NCBI GenBank assembly: GCA_027076245.1
Contig: JALTKC010000125.1
Span: 1-6,870, forward strand
DNA: 6,870 nucleotides
Origin: Gammaproteobacteria bacterium
GTDB taxonomy: Bacteria; Pseudomonadota; Gammaproteobacteria; GRL18
Direction: 5' to 3'
The position numbers and the translations under genes are program-made. Shown here one piece after another: positions 1-5,581 of this stretch; the first letter of the stretch is position 1, and every line of letters starts with the position of its first letter. Below the pieces are notes generated by a model, which did not search any database, had not been told where the DNA came from, and was given only the letters and a program-made list of their open reading frames with translations.

Positions 1-249
1 GTATTATTACCTGCTACTGATCTGGTCGGTACAGAGAAACTCGCCTGCAAACTCAGAGAACTGATAGCGGCAGAAACCATTAGAACCAGTCAGGGGGACA
101 GTATTCAGTTTACTGCATCCCTGGGGGTAGCCTCTCTGGAAAACACGGACACCTCCATAGACACTCTCCTTAATAAAGCAGACAAAGCACTCTACCAGGC
201 AAAACATTCCGGGAAAAACCGGGTAGAGATCTATAAACCCGCCGCTTAA
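1..249 (+). CDS. GGDEF-domain protein (diguanylate cyclase-like), C-terminal 82 residues
   Basis: The frame is open from base 1 to a TAA at 247-249, so only the end of the gene is present. The visible part matches the second half of a GGDEF domain. LLPATDL at 2-8 is the strand that normally follows the GGDEF loop. FTASLGVAS at 37-45 is the conserved core strand, and ADKALYQAKHSGKNRV at 60-75 is the family's closing helix. Proteins of this family make cyclic di-GMP from two GTP, or bind it in degenerate form. The GGDEF signature itself, the inhibitory site and any N-terminal sensor lie outside the window, so neither activity nor input can be judged. Only KPAA follows the domain, so no EAL domain comes after it. 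A 119-base gap separates it from smg on the same strand. The domain call is secure; catalytic function is not. Confidence 0.88.
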   Translation, partial: VLLPATDLVGTEKLACKLRELIAAETIRTSQGDSIQFTASLGVASLENTDTSIDTLLNKADKALYQAKHSGKNRVEIYKPAA

Positions 250-368
250 CAGGTTTGACGACTAAGCAAATTTCCCCATTCTTCGGCTCAGATGCTTTTA
301 CTTCCTTCCACTGCTCTAATCCTTTACAATAGGGATGTTTAAACCATTGGAACAGACCTGCATAAACC

Positions 369-845
369 ATGAAAACTGAAGTACTTGATATTTTAATGTA
401 TCTTTTTGAAACCTATCTGGATGATGAGGATTCTGCCATCCCCAGTGAAAAAAGCATTCGTAAGGAACTGAGCAAAATCGGTTTTCAGGATACCAAGGTC
501 ACTCAGGCATTTGACTGGCTGGACGATCTGGCGGTACTGAAAGAAAGCTATAAAGAAATCAGTGCTCTGGACAGTAACAGCATTCGCCTGTACAGCCCTA
601 TGGAAACAGACAAATTTGATATCCAGGCCAGAGGCATCTTAATGGATCTGGTAGAATTAACCGTGATCAGCCCCGGTCAGCGTGAAATTATTATTGATAA
701 GGCACTGGCTCTGGATATTCCCCATATTGATGCAGAGCAGATGAAATGGGTGGTACTGATGGTATTATTTAATCTGCCTGATTCTGCCGGCTCTTTTACT
801 TGGCTGCAGGATTTACTCTACGAAGAATCCCCCAGTATTCATTAA
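369..845 (+). CDS. smg: Smg family protein (DUF494)
   Basis: This 158-residue protein matches the usual length of Smg (about 157 in E. coli). Recognisable blocks are the N-terminal VLDILMYLFETY (residues 5-16), a central acidic helical region with FDWLDDLAVLKE, and the near-C-terminal KWVVLMVLFNLP. The family is small, cytoplasmic and mostly helical, and its molecular function is not established. It is typically encoded between dprA or a topoisomerase-like gene and tsaC, and tsaC indeed follows after three bases. The ATG at 369 is chosen because an in-frame TAA at 363-365 excludes any earlier start and because the N-terminus then matches the family. No good Shine-Dalgarno is visible. TACAAT at 325-330 could be a -10 element, but I find no convincing -35, so the promoter is unassigned. 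Identity is firm; function is unknown. Confidence 0.93.
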   Translation: MKTEVLDILMYLFETYLDDEDSAIPSEKSIRKELSKIGFQDTKVTQAFDWLDDLAVLKESYKEISALDSNSIRLYSPMETDKFDIQARGILMDLVELTVISPGQREIIIDKALALDIPHIDAEQMKWVVLMVLFNLPDSAGSFTWLQDLLYEESPSIH

Positions 846-848
846 GAT

Positions 849-1400
849 ATGTCCTGGCAGATACACCGAGCCGTTCACGTTCTCAAACAAGGCGGCCTGA
901 TTGCTTATCCCACCGAAGCCGTTTACGGCCTGGGCTGTCTGGCTCACTTTCATAACACCATTGAACGCTTATTAAAAGTTAAACAGCGCCCCGTTAAAAA
1001 AGGGCTAATACTGCTGGCCTCAGACTTATCCCAACTGGATAATTATATCCAGCCCCTGCCACCGGATATCCTGGCCAAAATACGGTACACCTGGCCAGGC
1101 CCTATCACCTGGTTACTGCCTGCCAGAAACCATATACCCACTCTTATCACCGGCCAGCACAACTCCATTGCTGTGCGGATCTCAGCCCACCCAGTGGTCA
1201 ATGAATTATGCCGGCGCAGCCAGGCACCATTAATTTCAACCAGTGCTAATCTCAGTGGAAGATCTATGACGTATTCAGCTTTTGAGGTACGCAAACAGTT
1301 TGATGATCAGCTGGACTATATTCTAAATGCCCCCCTGGGCAGACAGGATAAACCATCAAAGATTATTGATGCCTTAAGCGGGCAGGTTATCAGGAGTTAA
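849..1400 (+). CDS. tsaC: Threonylcarbamoyl-AMP synthase TsaC
   Basis: TsaC (YrdC/Sua5 family, older name RimN) condenses threonine, bicarbonate and ATP into threonylcarbamoyl-AMP, the donor for t6A at position 37 of ANN-decoding tRNAs; TsaD, TsaB and TsaE complete the transfer. The 183 residues correspond to the short single-domain bacterial form (190 in E. coli), without the extra Sua5 domain. Visible signatures are GGLIAYPTEAVYGLGC at 15-30, the KQRPVKKG nucleotide/substrate motif at 45-52, WPGPITWLLPA near 82-92, SIAVRIS at 106-112 and STSANLSG at 130-137. The C-terminal RQDKPSKIIDALSG resembles the E. coli tail. The ATG lies three bases after the smg stop, so the two are probably cotranscribed and translationally coupled; its own Shine-Dalgarno is weak. 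The usual downstream partner aroE is absent, replaced by convergent groEL. Confidence 0.96.
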   Translation: MSWQIHRAVHVLKQGGLIAYPTEAVYGLGCLAHFHNTIERLLKVKQRPVKKGLILLASDLSQLDNYIQPLPPDILAKIRYTWPGPITWLLPARNHIPTLITGQHNSIAVRISAHPVVNELCRRSQAPLISTSANLSGRSMTYSAFEVRKQFDDQLDYILNAPLGRQDKPSKIIDALSGQVIRS

Positions 1401-1526
1401 AACTATCTGAATACTATGTATCTTGGAATCATTGGAAACTAATGGCTTCAGGAAGTGATATAGTGTTTATTATTATCCTAAAATGGAATAAAGAGAACAG
1501 GATTAAAATTATTTATCATAAGACAG

Positions 1527-1563
1527 AAACAAAAAAGAGGACATAAAGTCCTCTTTTTTGTTT
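1527..1563. terminator. Bidirectional intrinsic terminator between tsaC and groEL
   Basis: A perfect 16-bp inverted repeat pairs 1527-1542 with 1548-1563 around a five-base loop (ATAAA). The GC-rich part is GAGGAC/GTCCTC, flanked by six A's on the left and six T's on the right, so each strand gives a stem followed by a U-rich tail. It lies about 25 bp past the groEL stop on the minus strand and about 127 bp past the tsaC stop on the plus strand. It is the expected end for the groESL transcript and very probably also for smg-tsaC. Confidence 0.9.
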
Positions 1564-1588
1564 GGCGTGATTTTAAAACGGGGGATGA

Positions 1589-3226
1589 TTACATCATGCC
1601 ACCCATTCCTCCCATGCCGCCCATGTCAGGTGCTGCGGGTGCAGCTTCCTGAGGGATTTCACTGACCATGGCTTCGGTGGTCAGCATCAGGCCGGAAACT
1701 GAAGCTGCGTGCTGCAGTGCAGAACGGGTAACCTTGGCAGGGTCCATAATGCCCATTTCAATCATGTCACCGTAAACACCGGTAGCTGCATTGTAGCCGT
1801 AGTTGCCTTCGCCGTTTTTAACATTGTTAACCACAACAGAGGCTTCATCACCGGCATTTAATGCAATCTGACGCATGGGTTCTTCCATGGCGCGTTTGGC
1901 AATATCAACACCGACACTCTGATCATGGTTAGGTGTTTCAACTTCACCAATGTTCTGCAGTGCACGGATAAGCGCTACGCCACCACCGGGTACCACGCCT
2001 TCTTCAACTGCGGCACGAGTGGCATGCAGAGCATCTTCAACACGGGCTTTCTTCTCTTTCATTTCAACTTCAGTGGCTGCACCTACTTTAATGACCGCAA
2101 CACCGCCGGCTAATTTAGCCACACGCTCCTGAAGCTTTTCCTTGTCGTACTCAGAAGTGGTTTCTTCCAGTTGACGGCGGATTTGCTCAACGCGGGCAGA
2201 AATGTCGGCCTCGTCACCGGCACCATCAATAATGGTGGTATTTTCCTTACCAACCTGTACGCGCTTGGCGGTACCCAGATCATCCAGAGTCACGCCTTCC
2301 AGACTCAGACCGACTTCTTCGGAGATAACAGTTGCACCGGTCAGGATAGCAATATCCTGCAGCATGGCTTTACGACGGTCACCAAAGCCTGGAGCCTTAA
2401 CCGCAGTAACTTTAACCACACCACGCATATTGTTAACTACCAGAGTTGCCAGGGCTTCGCCTTCAATGTCTTCAGCAATGATAAATAATGGCTTGCCGGA
2501 CTTGGCTACAGCTTCCAGTACGGGCAGTAAGTCACGGATATTGGAGATTTTCTTGTCGTGCAGCAGAATATAAGGTGATTCCAGATCCGCTGTCATGCTG
2601 TCCTGATTATTCACAAAGTAAGGGGACAGGTAACCACGGTCAAACTGCATACCTTCCACTACGTCCAGTTCGTTATGCAGGGCAGAACCTTCTTCAACGG
2701 TAATAACACCTTCCTTACCCACTTTTTCCATGGCATCAGCAATAATTTTACCAATGCTTTCATCGGAGTTGGCAGAGATGGAACCAACCTGGGCAATAGC
2801 TTCAGAGTCTTCACAGGGCTTGGCCATACCTTCAATCTGAGCAACGGCTGCATCAACGGCTTTATCAATACCGCGTTTCAGATCCATAGGGTTCATACCG
2901 GCCGCAACCGCTTTTAAACCTTCGTTCAGAATAGACTGAGCCAGTACAGTAGCGGTAGTGGTACCGTCACCGGCGACATCAGAGGTCTGGGAAGAAACTT
3001 CCTTAACCATCTGTGCCCCCATGTTTTCAAACTTGTTTTCCAGTTCAATTTCCTTGGCTACGGAGACACCATCTTTGGTAATGGTGGGTGCACCAAAGGC
3101 TTTGTCCAGAACGACATTACGACCTTTCGGGCCTAATGTTACTTTTACTGCATTGGCCAGTGTGTTGACACCGGCAACCATTAGATGACGCGCGTCATCA
3201 CCAAATTTTACGTCTTTAGCTGGCAT
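1589..3226 (-). CDS. groEL: Chaperonin GroEL (Hsp60)
   Basis: GroEL forms a cytoplasmic double ring of 14 subunits that encloses non-native proteins under a GroES lid and folds them with ATP. The protein has 545 residues, close to the family norm of about 548. It opens with the typical AAKDVKF-like block (here PAKDVKF). LGPKGRNVVLD is at 31-41, and the ATP-site motif GDGTTTATVL at 86-95 contains Asp87. APGFGDRRKAML is in the apical domain near 278-289. The catalytic Asp398 lies in KARVEDALHATRAAVEEG, followed by PGGGVAL. The C-terminal tail is the usual Gly-Gly-Met repeat ending MGGMM. The ATG at 3224-3226 is preceded by GAGG eight bases upstream. It lies 109 bp behind groES on the same strand and should be cotranscribed with it from the CIRCE-controlled promoter. 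Nothing suggests a degenerate copy. Confidence 0.99.
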   Translation of the reverse strand: MPAKDVKFGDDARHLMVAGVNTLANAVKVTLGPKGRNVVLDKAFGAPTITKDGVSVAKEIELENKFENMGAQMVKEVSSQTSDVAGDGTTTATVLAQSILNEGLKAVAAGMNPMDLKRGIDKAVDAAVAQIEGMAKPCEDSEAIAQVGSISANSDESIGKIIADAMEKVGKEGVITVEEGSALHNELDVVEGMQFDRGYLSPYFVNNQDSMTADLESPYILLHDKKISNIRDLLPVLEAVAKSGKPLFIIAEDIEGEALATLVVNNMRGVVKVTAVKAPGFGDRRKAMLQDIAILTGATVISEEVGLSLEGVTLDDLGTAKRVQVGKENTTIIDGAGDEADISARVEQIRRQLEETTSEYDKEKLQERVAKLAGGVAVIKVGAATEVEMKEKKARVEDALHATRAAVEEGVVPGGGVALIRALQNIGEVETPNHDQSVGVDIAKRAMEEPMRQIALNAGDEASVVVNNVKNGEGNYGYNAATGVYGDMIEMGIMDPAKVTRSALQHAASVSGLMLTTEAMVSEIPQEAAPAAPDMGGMGGMGGMM

Positions 3227-3335
3227 GTTTTATACCTCAATAATTCTTTTGTGTTTTAACTTAGCAATATAATTAAGATTAAAGTTAAAAATTAGTTTTC
3301 TGCTGAAAAGTGTTTCTGCTGTTGTTAGTCAACGC

Positions 3336-3623
3336 TTACTCAACAACGGCCAGAATGTCTTCTTCACGCATAATCAGTAAAGTTTCATCACCGACTTTAA
3401 CTTCGTTTCCGGAATATTTACCGAAAATAACCTTGTCACCGGCTTTTACTTCCATGGCAATCTGATCACCATTAGTGGCTGTACGGCCATTACCAACGGC
3501 AACAACTTCACCTTCGGAAGGTTTTTCTGCGGCTGAATCCGGGATGTAGATACCACCAGCGGTTTTTGTTTCTTCTTCTAGACGTCGCACTACTACGCGA
3601 TCACCAAGTGGGCGAATATTCAC
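3336..3623 (-). CDS. groES: Co-chaperonin GroES (Hsp10), GTG start
   Basis: GroES is the seven-subunit lid of the GroEL chamber. The 95 residues match the family length (about 97). Visible elements are the opening MNIRPLGDRVVVRR, the mobile loop around residues 16-33 with the GroEL-binding GGIYIP segment (23-28), the acidic-basic core VKAGDKVIFGKYSGNEVKV, and the closing LLIMREEDILAVVE. The start codon on the minus strand is GTG (complement of 3621-3623), not ATG. No ATG lies nearby upstream, and an AAGGAG Shine-Dalgarno sits ten bases before it, so the GTG is well supported. Transcription should begin upstream of the CIRCE element (3648-3674), which lies in or near the leader, and continue into groEL. 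The gene order groEL-groES-fxsA is common in gammaproteobacteria. Confidence 0.98.
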   Translation of the reverse strand: MNIRPLGDRVVVRRLEEETKTAGGIYIPDSAAEKPSEGEVVAVGNGRTATNGDQIAMEVKAGDKVIFGKYSGNEVKVGDETLLIMREEDILAVVE

Positions 3624-3647
3624 TTTGCTATTTCTCCTTAAGAATTT

Positions 3648-3674
3648 TTAGCACTCTCCATGGTGGAGTGCTAA
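3648..3674 (-). promoter_or_regulatory. CIRCE operator (HrcA binding site) before groES
   Basis: The two arms TTAGCACTC (3648-3656) and GAGTGCTAA (3666-3674) form a perfect 9-bp inverted repeat with a nine-base spacer, matching the CIRCE consensus at every position. CIRCE is bound by the repressor HrcA, whose activity depends on GroEL, giving feedback control of chaperonin synthesis. The element ends 25 bases upstream of the groES start and just outside its Shine-Dalgarno. hrcA itself is not in the window; its presence in the genome is inferred. Confidence 0.97.
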
Positions 3675-3738
3675 ATATCGTTGTAAAAAAAACCGAATAT
3701 TCTTAAAAGAAATCCGGGATCTAATCTTATGCCCTGTA

Positions 3739-3765
3739 ATTTGGGTCGGGGTATTTTATTTCAAG
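3739..3765 (-). promoter_or_regulatory. Candidate sigma-32-like heat-shock promoter of groES
   Basis: On the minus strand CTTGAAA (3765-3759) equals the sigma-32 -35 consensus. Twelve bases further on, ACCCAAAT (3746-3739) partly matches the -10 consensus CCCCATNT (C, C, C, A and the last T agree). Spacing falls within the known range. Transcription would begin roughly 55 to 60 bases before CIRCE and leave a leader of about 105 bases. Read as a sigma-70 promoter, TTGAAA is a fair -35 but no good -10 follows at 16 to 18 bases. The -10 match is imperfect, so this is a candidate only. Confidence 0.4.
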
Positions 3766-3767
3766 TG

Positions 3768-3803
3768 TTTTTTTAAAATTTTTGTTAATTTTTTTGGTTT
3801 TTT
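3768..3803 (-). promoter_or_regulatory. Phased A-tracts upstream of the groES promoter
   Basis: On the minus strand four A-runs of 7, 5, 7 and 6 bases are centred near 3771, 3781, 3792 and 3800, about one helical turn apart. Such spacing is known to bend DNA, and an A/T-rich block just upstream of a -35 element can act as an UP element for RNA polymerase. It starts three bases beyond the candidate -35 at 3759-3765, which agrees with that promoter assignment. The role is inferred from position and composition. Confidence 0.45.
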
Positions 3804-3819
3804 AAGTTTAGAGTCCGCC

Positions 3820-3836
3820 CCAGATACCGGATCTGG
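3820..3836. other. Short perfect hairpin after fxsA, possible weak terminator
   Basis: CCAGAT (3820-3825) and ATCTGG (3831-3836) pair over a five-base loop, 26 bases beyond the fxsA stop. No U-run follows directly on either strand, so it does not look like a standard intrinsic terminator. It could halt or protect the 3' end of the fxsA message or be a protein-binding palindrome. If it does not terminate, fxsA transcripts would read into groES. Confidence 0.35.
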
Positions 3837-3862
3837 TTGTCCGTTCAGTGAAATAAAAGACC

Positions 3863-4369
3863 TTATTCTTTATCTTCTACCTTGCCTTCAATAATCCTTA
3901 CCTGCCGGATTCTTGCCTGATTTCTCTCATGTTGCTGTTCAGGCGTCAGGTCTTCGTATTCTCCTTCAAAGTAATCCCCCTGGCTTCTGAAGCCGGAGAC
4001 CCGGGTTCTTAGTAAGGAGCTGGCGATTATCTGTTTTGCCAGACCGCGTCTTAGGGGGGGGATCAGTAACAGGAAACCGATGGTATCTGTGAAGAAGCCG
4101 GGCATGAGCAGGCAGATGGCGGCGAAGAACAGCATGACGCCTTCCAGCATTTCTATGGCCGGGAGCTGGCCCTGGTTCATATTCATCTGGGCTTTCTGCA
4201 GGGTGGAAAAGCCCTGTATGCGGATCAGGGTTACACCCAGTACCGCAGTAAACACCACCATAAGCACGGTTGGGAAAGCGCCGATAATCCCCCCGACTTC
4301 TATCAGCAGATAGATTTCTACCAGAGGAATGCCTATAAACAGCAGTAAGAAAAAGAATAAAGGAGGCAT
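3863..4369 (-). CDS. fxsA: FxsA family membrane protein
   Basis: FxsA is a small inner-membrane protein; in E. coli its overproduction relieves F-plasmid exclusion of phage T7. Its normal role is not established. The 168 residues are close to E. coli FxsA in length. Hydrophobic segments lie at about 4-24 and 28-49, with a hydrophobic stretch at about 77-103. The conserved features are PLVEIYLLIEVG (15-26) with Glu18, RIQG near 50-53, and the signature PGFFTD at 90-95 followed by GFLLLIPPLRR. The charged C-terminal tail from about 108 is probably cytoplasmic. The ATG at 4367-4369 has no clear Shine-Dalgarno, but the hydrophobic start matches the family. It lies between groES and a CYTH gene on the same strand. 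Cotranscription with the latter, 102 bp upstream, is possible. The family assignment is secure. Confidence 0.95.
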   Translation of the reverse strand: MPPLFFFLLLFIGIPLVEIYLLIEVGGIIGAFPTVLMVVFTAVLGVTLIRIQGFSTLQKAQMNMNQGQLPAIEMLEGVMLFFAAICLLMPGFFTDTIGFLLLIPPLRRGLAKQIIASSLLRTRVSGFRSQGDYFEGEYEDLTPEQQHERNQARIRQVRIIEGKVEDKE

Positions 4370-4399
4370 AGTTATTTTTTAAAACCTGGGGATAAATTG

Positions 4400-4416
4400 T
4401 CGTAATGTCATTACAA
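4400..4416. promoter_or_regulatory. Palindrome upstream of fxsA, possible operator
   Basis: GTAATG (4402-4407) and CATTAC (4409-4414) form a perfect inverted repeat around a single T, with a further T/A match at 4400 and 4416. The centre is too tight for an RNA hairpin, so a dimeric DNA-binding protein is the more likely reader if it is functional. It ends 31 bases ahead of the fxsA start. I recognise no specific regulator, and chance is not excluded. Confidence 0.3.
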
Positions 4417-4471
4417 ATGGATGAATGATTTTCCAGATTAAGGCAAATGCTTTTCCATCTGAGTTTGTATA

Positions 4472-4942
4472 TTACCAGCTTTTATATGGACAAACCATTA
4501 ACATGGCATTGTAATATTTATTCTGTCCTGTAACTTCTTCTGCCAGCCATGACGGTTTGGTAAATACCTCATCTTCCGAATCCAGTTCCACTTCGGCAAT
4601 CACCAGCCCTTCATTATCCCCATAAAATTCATCCACTTCAAAAGTATGTTTACCGGACTTAACCAGAAAACGGGTTTTATCAATCACTCCGTTTTCACAT
4701 AGTTTTAACAAATCTTCAGCATCTTTAACCGGTATCTCTTTTTCCCATTCATAGCGGGTGGTACCGGATGCACTGGCTTTGCCTTTTATGGTCAGAAAGC
4801 CCGTATTATCTTTAATACGTACCCTGACTGTTCGTTCCGGAACCGTAGATATATACCCCTGAATAATATGAACCTGCTTTACTGCATCCTGTTTATAGGC
4901 ATCGCCTGAAACCAGAAATTTTCTTTCTATTTCTAATGGCAT
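4472..4942 (-). CDS. CYTH-domain protein, probable inorganic triphosphatase
   Basis: CYTH (triphosphate tunnel metalloenzyme) proteins hydrolyse triphosphate-containing substrates inside an eight-stranded barrel lined with acidic and basic residues. The 156 residues form a stand-alone domain, like the small bacterial tripolyphosphatases, without the C-terminal CHAD domain seen in YgiF-type proteins. The hallmark ExExK is at 4-8 (EIERK). Further tunnel residues are likely Arg40 and Arg42 in RTVRVRIK, Lys53 and Lys55 in TIKGK, Glu65 and Glu67 in YEWEKE, Arg91, Asp104 and Glu105 in FEVDEF, Glu117 and Glu119 in AEVEL, and Lys142 in NKYYN. All expected positions are filled, so it should be active. 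Substrate is inferred; an adenylate cyclase (class IV) or thiamine-triphosphatase activity is less likely. GAGAGA lies about seven bases before the ATG. The gene diverges from cutA. A weak -10 (TATAAC, complement of 4979-4984) may drive it. Confidence 0.9.
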   Translation of the reverse strand: MPLEIERKFLVSGDAYKQDAVKQVHIIQGYISTVPERTVRVRIKDNTGFLTIKGKASASGTTRYEWEKEIPVKDAEDLLKLCENGVIDKTRFLVKSGKHTFEVDEFYGDNEGLVIAEVELDSEDEVFTKPSWLAEEVTGQNKYYNAMLMVCPYKSW

Positions 4943-5031
4943 TTTACGGTCTCTCTTTAATCACTTGGTTTTGAAATGGTTATATTGAGTATTTTTACTT
5001 TTGTTTAAAACATTCTGGCCTGTAATGAACC

Positions 5032-5037
5032 TATAAT
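5032..5037 (+). promoter_or_regulatory. Candidate -10 element for cutA
   Basis: TATAAT at 5032-5037 equals the sigma-70 -10 consensus in the divergent gap between the CYTH gene and cutA. No good -35 is seen 16 to 18 bases upstream (AACATT at 5009-5014 is the nearest), so an activator may be needed. Transcription would start near 5044 and give a leader of about 98 bases. Confidence 0.5.
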
Positions 5038-5063
5038 ACATAGTAAGGTCAAACTATTGAATC

Positions 5064-5141
5064 CAGGATGCATTTGCTAAACGCTCAGGGGTAACATAAA
5101 ATCCTGCTACTTTAAGGTATTAACGGGGCAGGAGTTTTTTT
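5064..5141 (+). promoter_or_regulatory. Possible structured leader of cutA covering its ribosome binding site
   Basis: TCCTGC (5102-5107) can pair with GCAGGA (5128-5133), which contains most of the cutA Shine-Dalgarno (AGGAG, 5130-5134). Seven T's (5135-5141) follow and run up to the ATG, so the hairpin resembles both a ribosome-site mask and a short terminator. CAGGAT at 5064-5069 can instead pair with ATCCTG (5101-5106), which would free the ribosome site. The stems are only six base pairs each, and CAGGAT-like words occur elsewhere in the window, so chance is a real possibility. I do not recognise a known riboswitch class. Confidence 0.3.
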
Positions 5142-5483
5142 ATGTCAGAACAAGATAACACAGAGGAACAGCAGTTTCAGCTGGTTTTATGTACCAGCCC
5201 CAGTGAAGAGAACGCTGTCAGTATTGCAGAAAATATTGTAGCACAAAGGCTTGCAGCCTGTGTCAATGTGATGCCTCCGGTTTATTCGGTATATCAGTGG
5301 CAGGATAATGTGGAATCGGCCAGAGAAAATATGCTGTTGATTAAAACCAGCAAGGATAAATATCCGGCACTGGAAAAGGTCATTAAATCACTGCATCCTT
5401 ATGAAGTGCCGGAGATCATTGCACTGGATATAAATAGTGGTTTACCGGAATATCTTGGCTGGCTGGAAAATAGTATAAAATAA
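5142..5483 (+). CDS. cutA: Divalent-cation tolerance protein CutA
   Basis: CutA is a small, very stable trimeric protein with a PII-like ferredoxin fold. It binds divalent metals such as copper in vitro and was linked genetically to copper tolerance in E. coli; its exact job remains unclear. The 113 residues match the family (112 in E. coli). Recognisable blocks are LVLCTSPSEENA (14-25) with Cys17, AQRLAACVNVMPPVYSVYQW (34-53) with Cys40, MLLIKTS (64-70), SLHPYEVPEIIAL (83-95) with His85, and the closing YLGWLENSI. CAGGAG lies seven bases before the ATG, with only T's between. dsbD follows 98 bp downstream on the same strand; the cutA-dsbD pairing is also found in E. coli, where both are close to fxsA and groES. 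Possible control by its leader is described separately. Confidence 0.97.
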   Translation: MSEQDNTEEQQFQLVLCTSPSEENAVSIAENIVAQRLAACVNVMPPVYSVYQWQDNVESARENMLLIKTSKDKYPALEKVIKSLHPYEVPEIIALDINSGLPEYLGWLENSIK

Positions 5484-5484
5484 C

Positions 5485-5522
5485 TATCCTGAATAAATCC
5501 GCTTATGGATAAGCCCAGGATA
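5485..5522 (+). other. Two-part inverted repeat between cutA and dsbD
   Basis: TATCCTG (5485-5491) pairs with CAGGATA (5516-5522), and inside it GCTTA (5501-5505) pairs with TAAGC (5510-5514) over a four-base loop. Only CCTTTT follows, so this is a weak terminator at best. It could act as an attenuator that sets the ratio of cutA to dsbD message or protect the cutA 3' end. It begins two bases past the cutA stop. Confidence 0.4.
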
Positions 5523-5581
5523 CCTTTTACGAAATAACAATAAAAACTGAATATAACAACTAATAAAAGTGGTTCTTTAAT

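Noticed and set aside
170..370. Minus-strand 66-codon frame across the end of the GGDEF gene and the gap before smg
   Set aside because: It overlaps the conserved end of the GGDEF domain and has no recognisable motif.
1401..1526. Possible small gene in the gap after tsaC
   Set aside because: The stretch is A/T-rich, no frame of useful length has a ribosome site, and no RNA gene signature is visible.
1925..3188. Several plus-strand open frames of 60 to 123 codons opposite groEL
   Set aside because: They lie wholly inside groEL, have low-complexity Ser/Thr/Ala-rich translations typical of antisense frames, and match no family I recognise.
3297..3321. TTTCTGCTG repeated twice, 16 bp apart, in the groES-groEL gap
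   Set aside because: Only two nine-base copies in a short gap, with no symmetry or link to a known site; chance is sufficient.
3768..3803. T-rich plus-strand tract as a terminator tail
   Set aside because: No plus-strand gene ends here and no stem directly precedes the T-runs; the promoter-upstream reading fits better.
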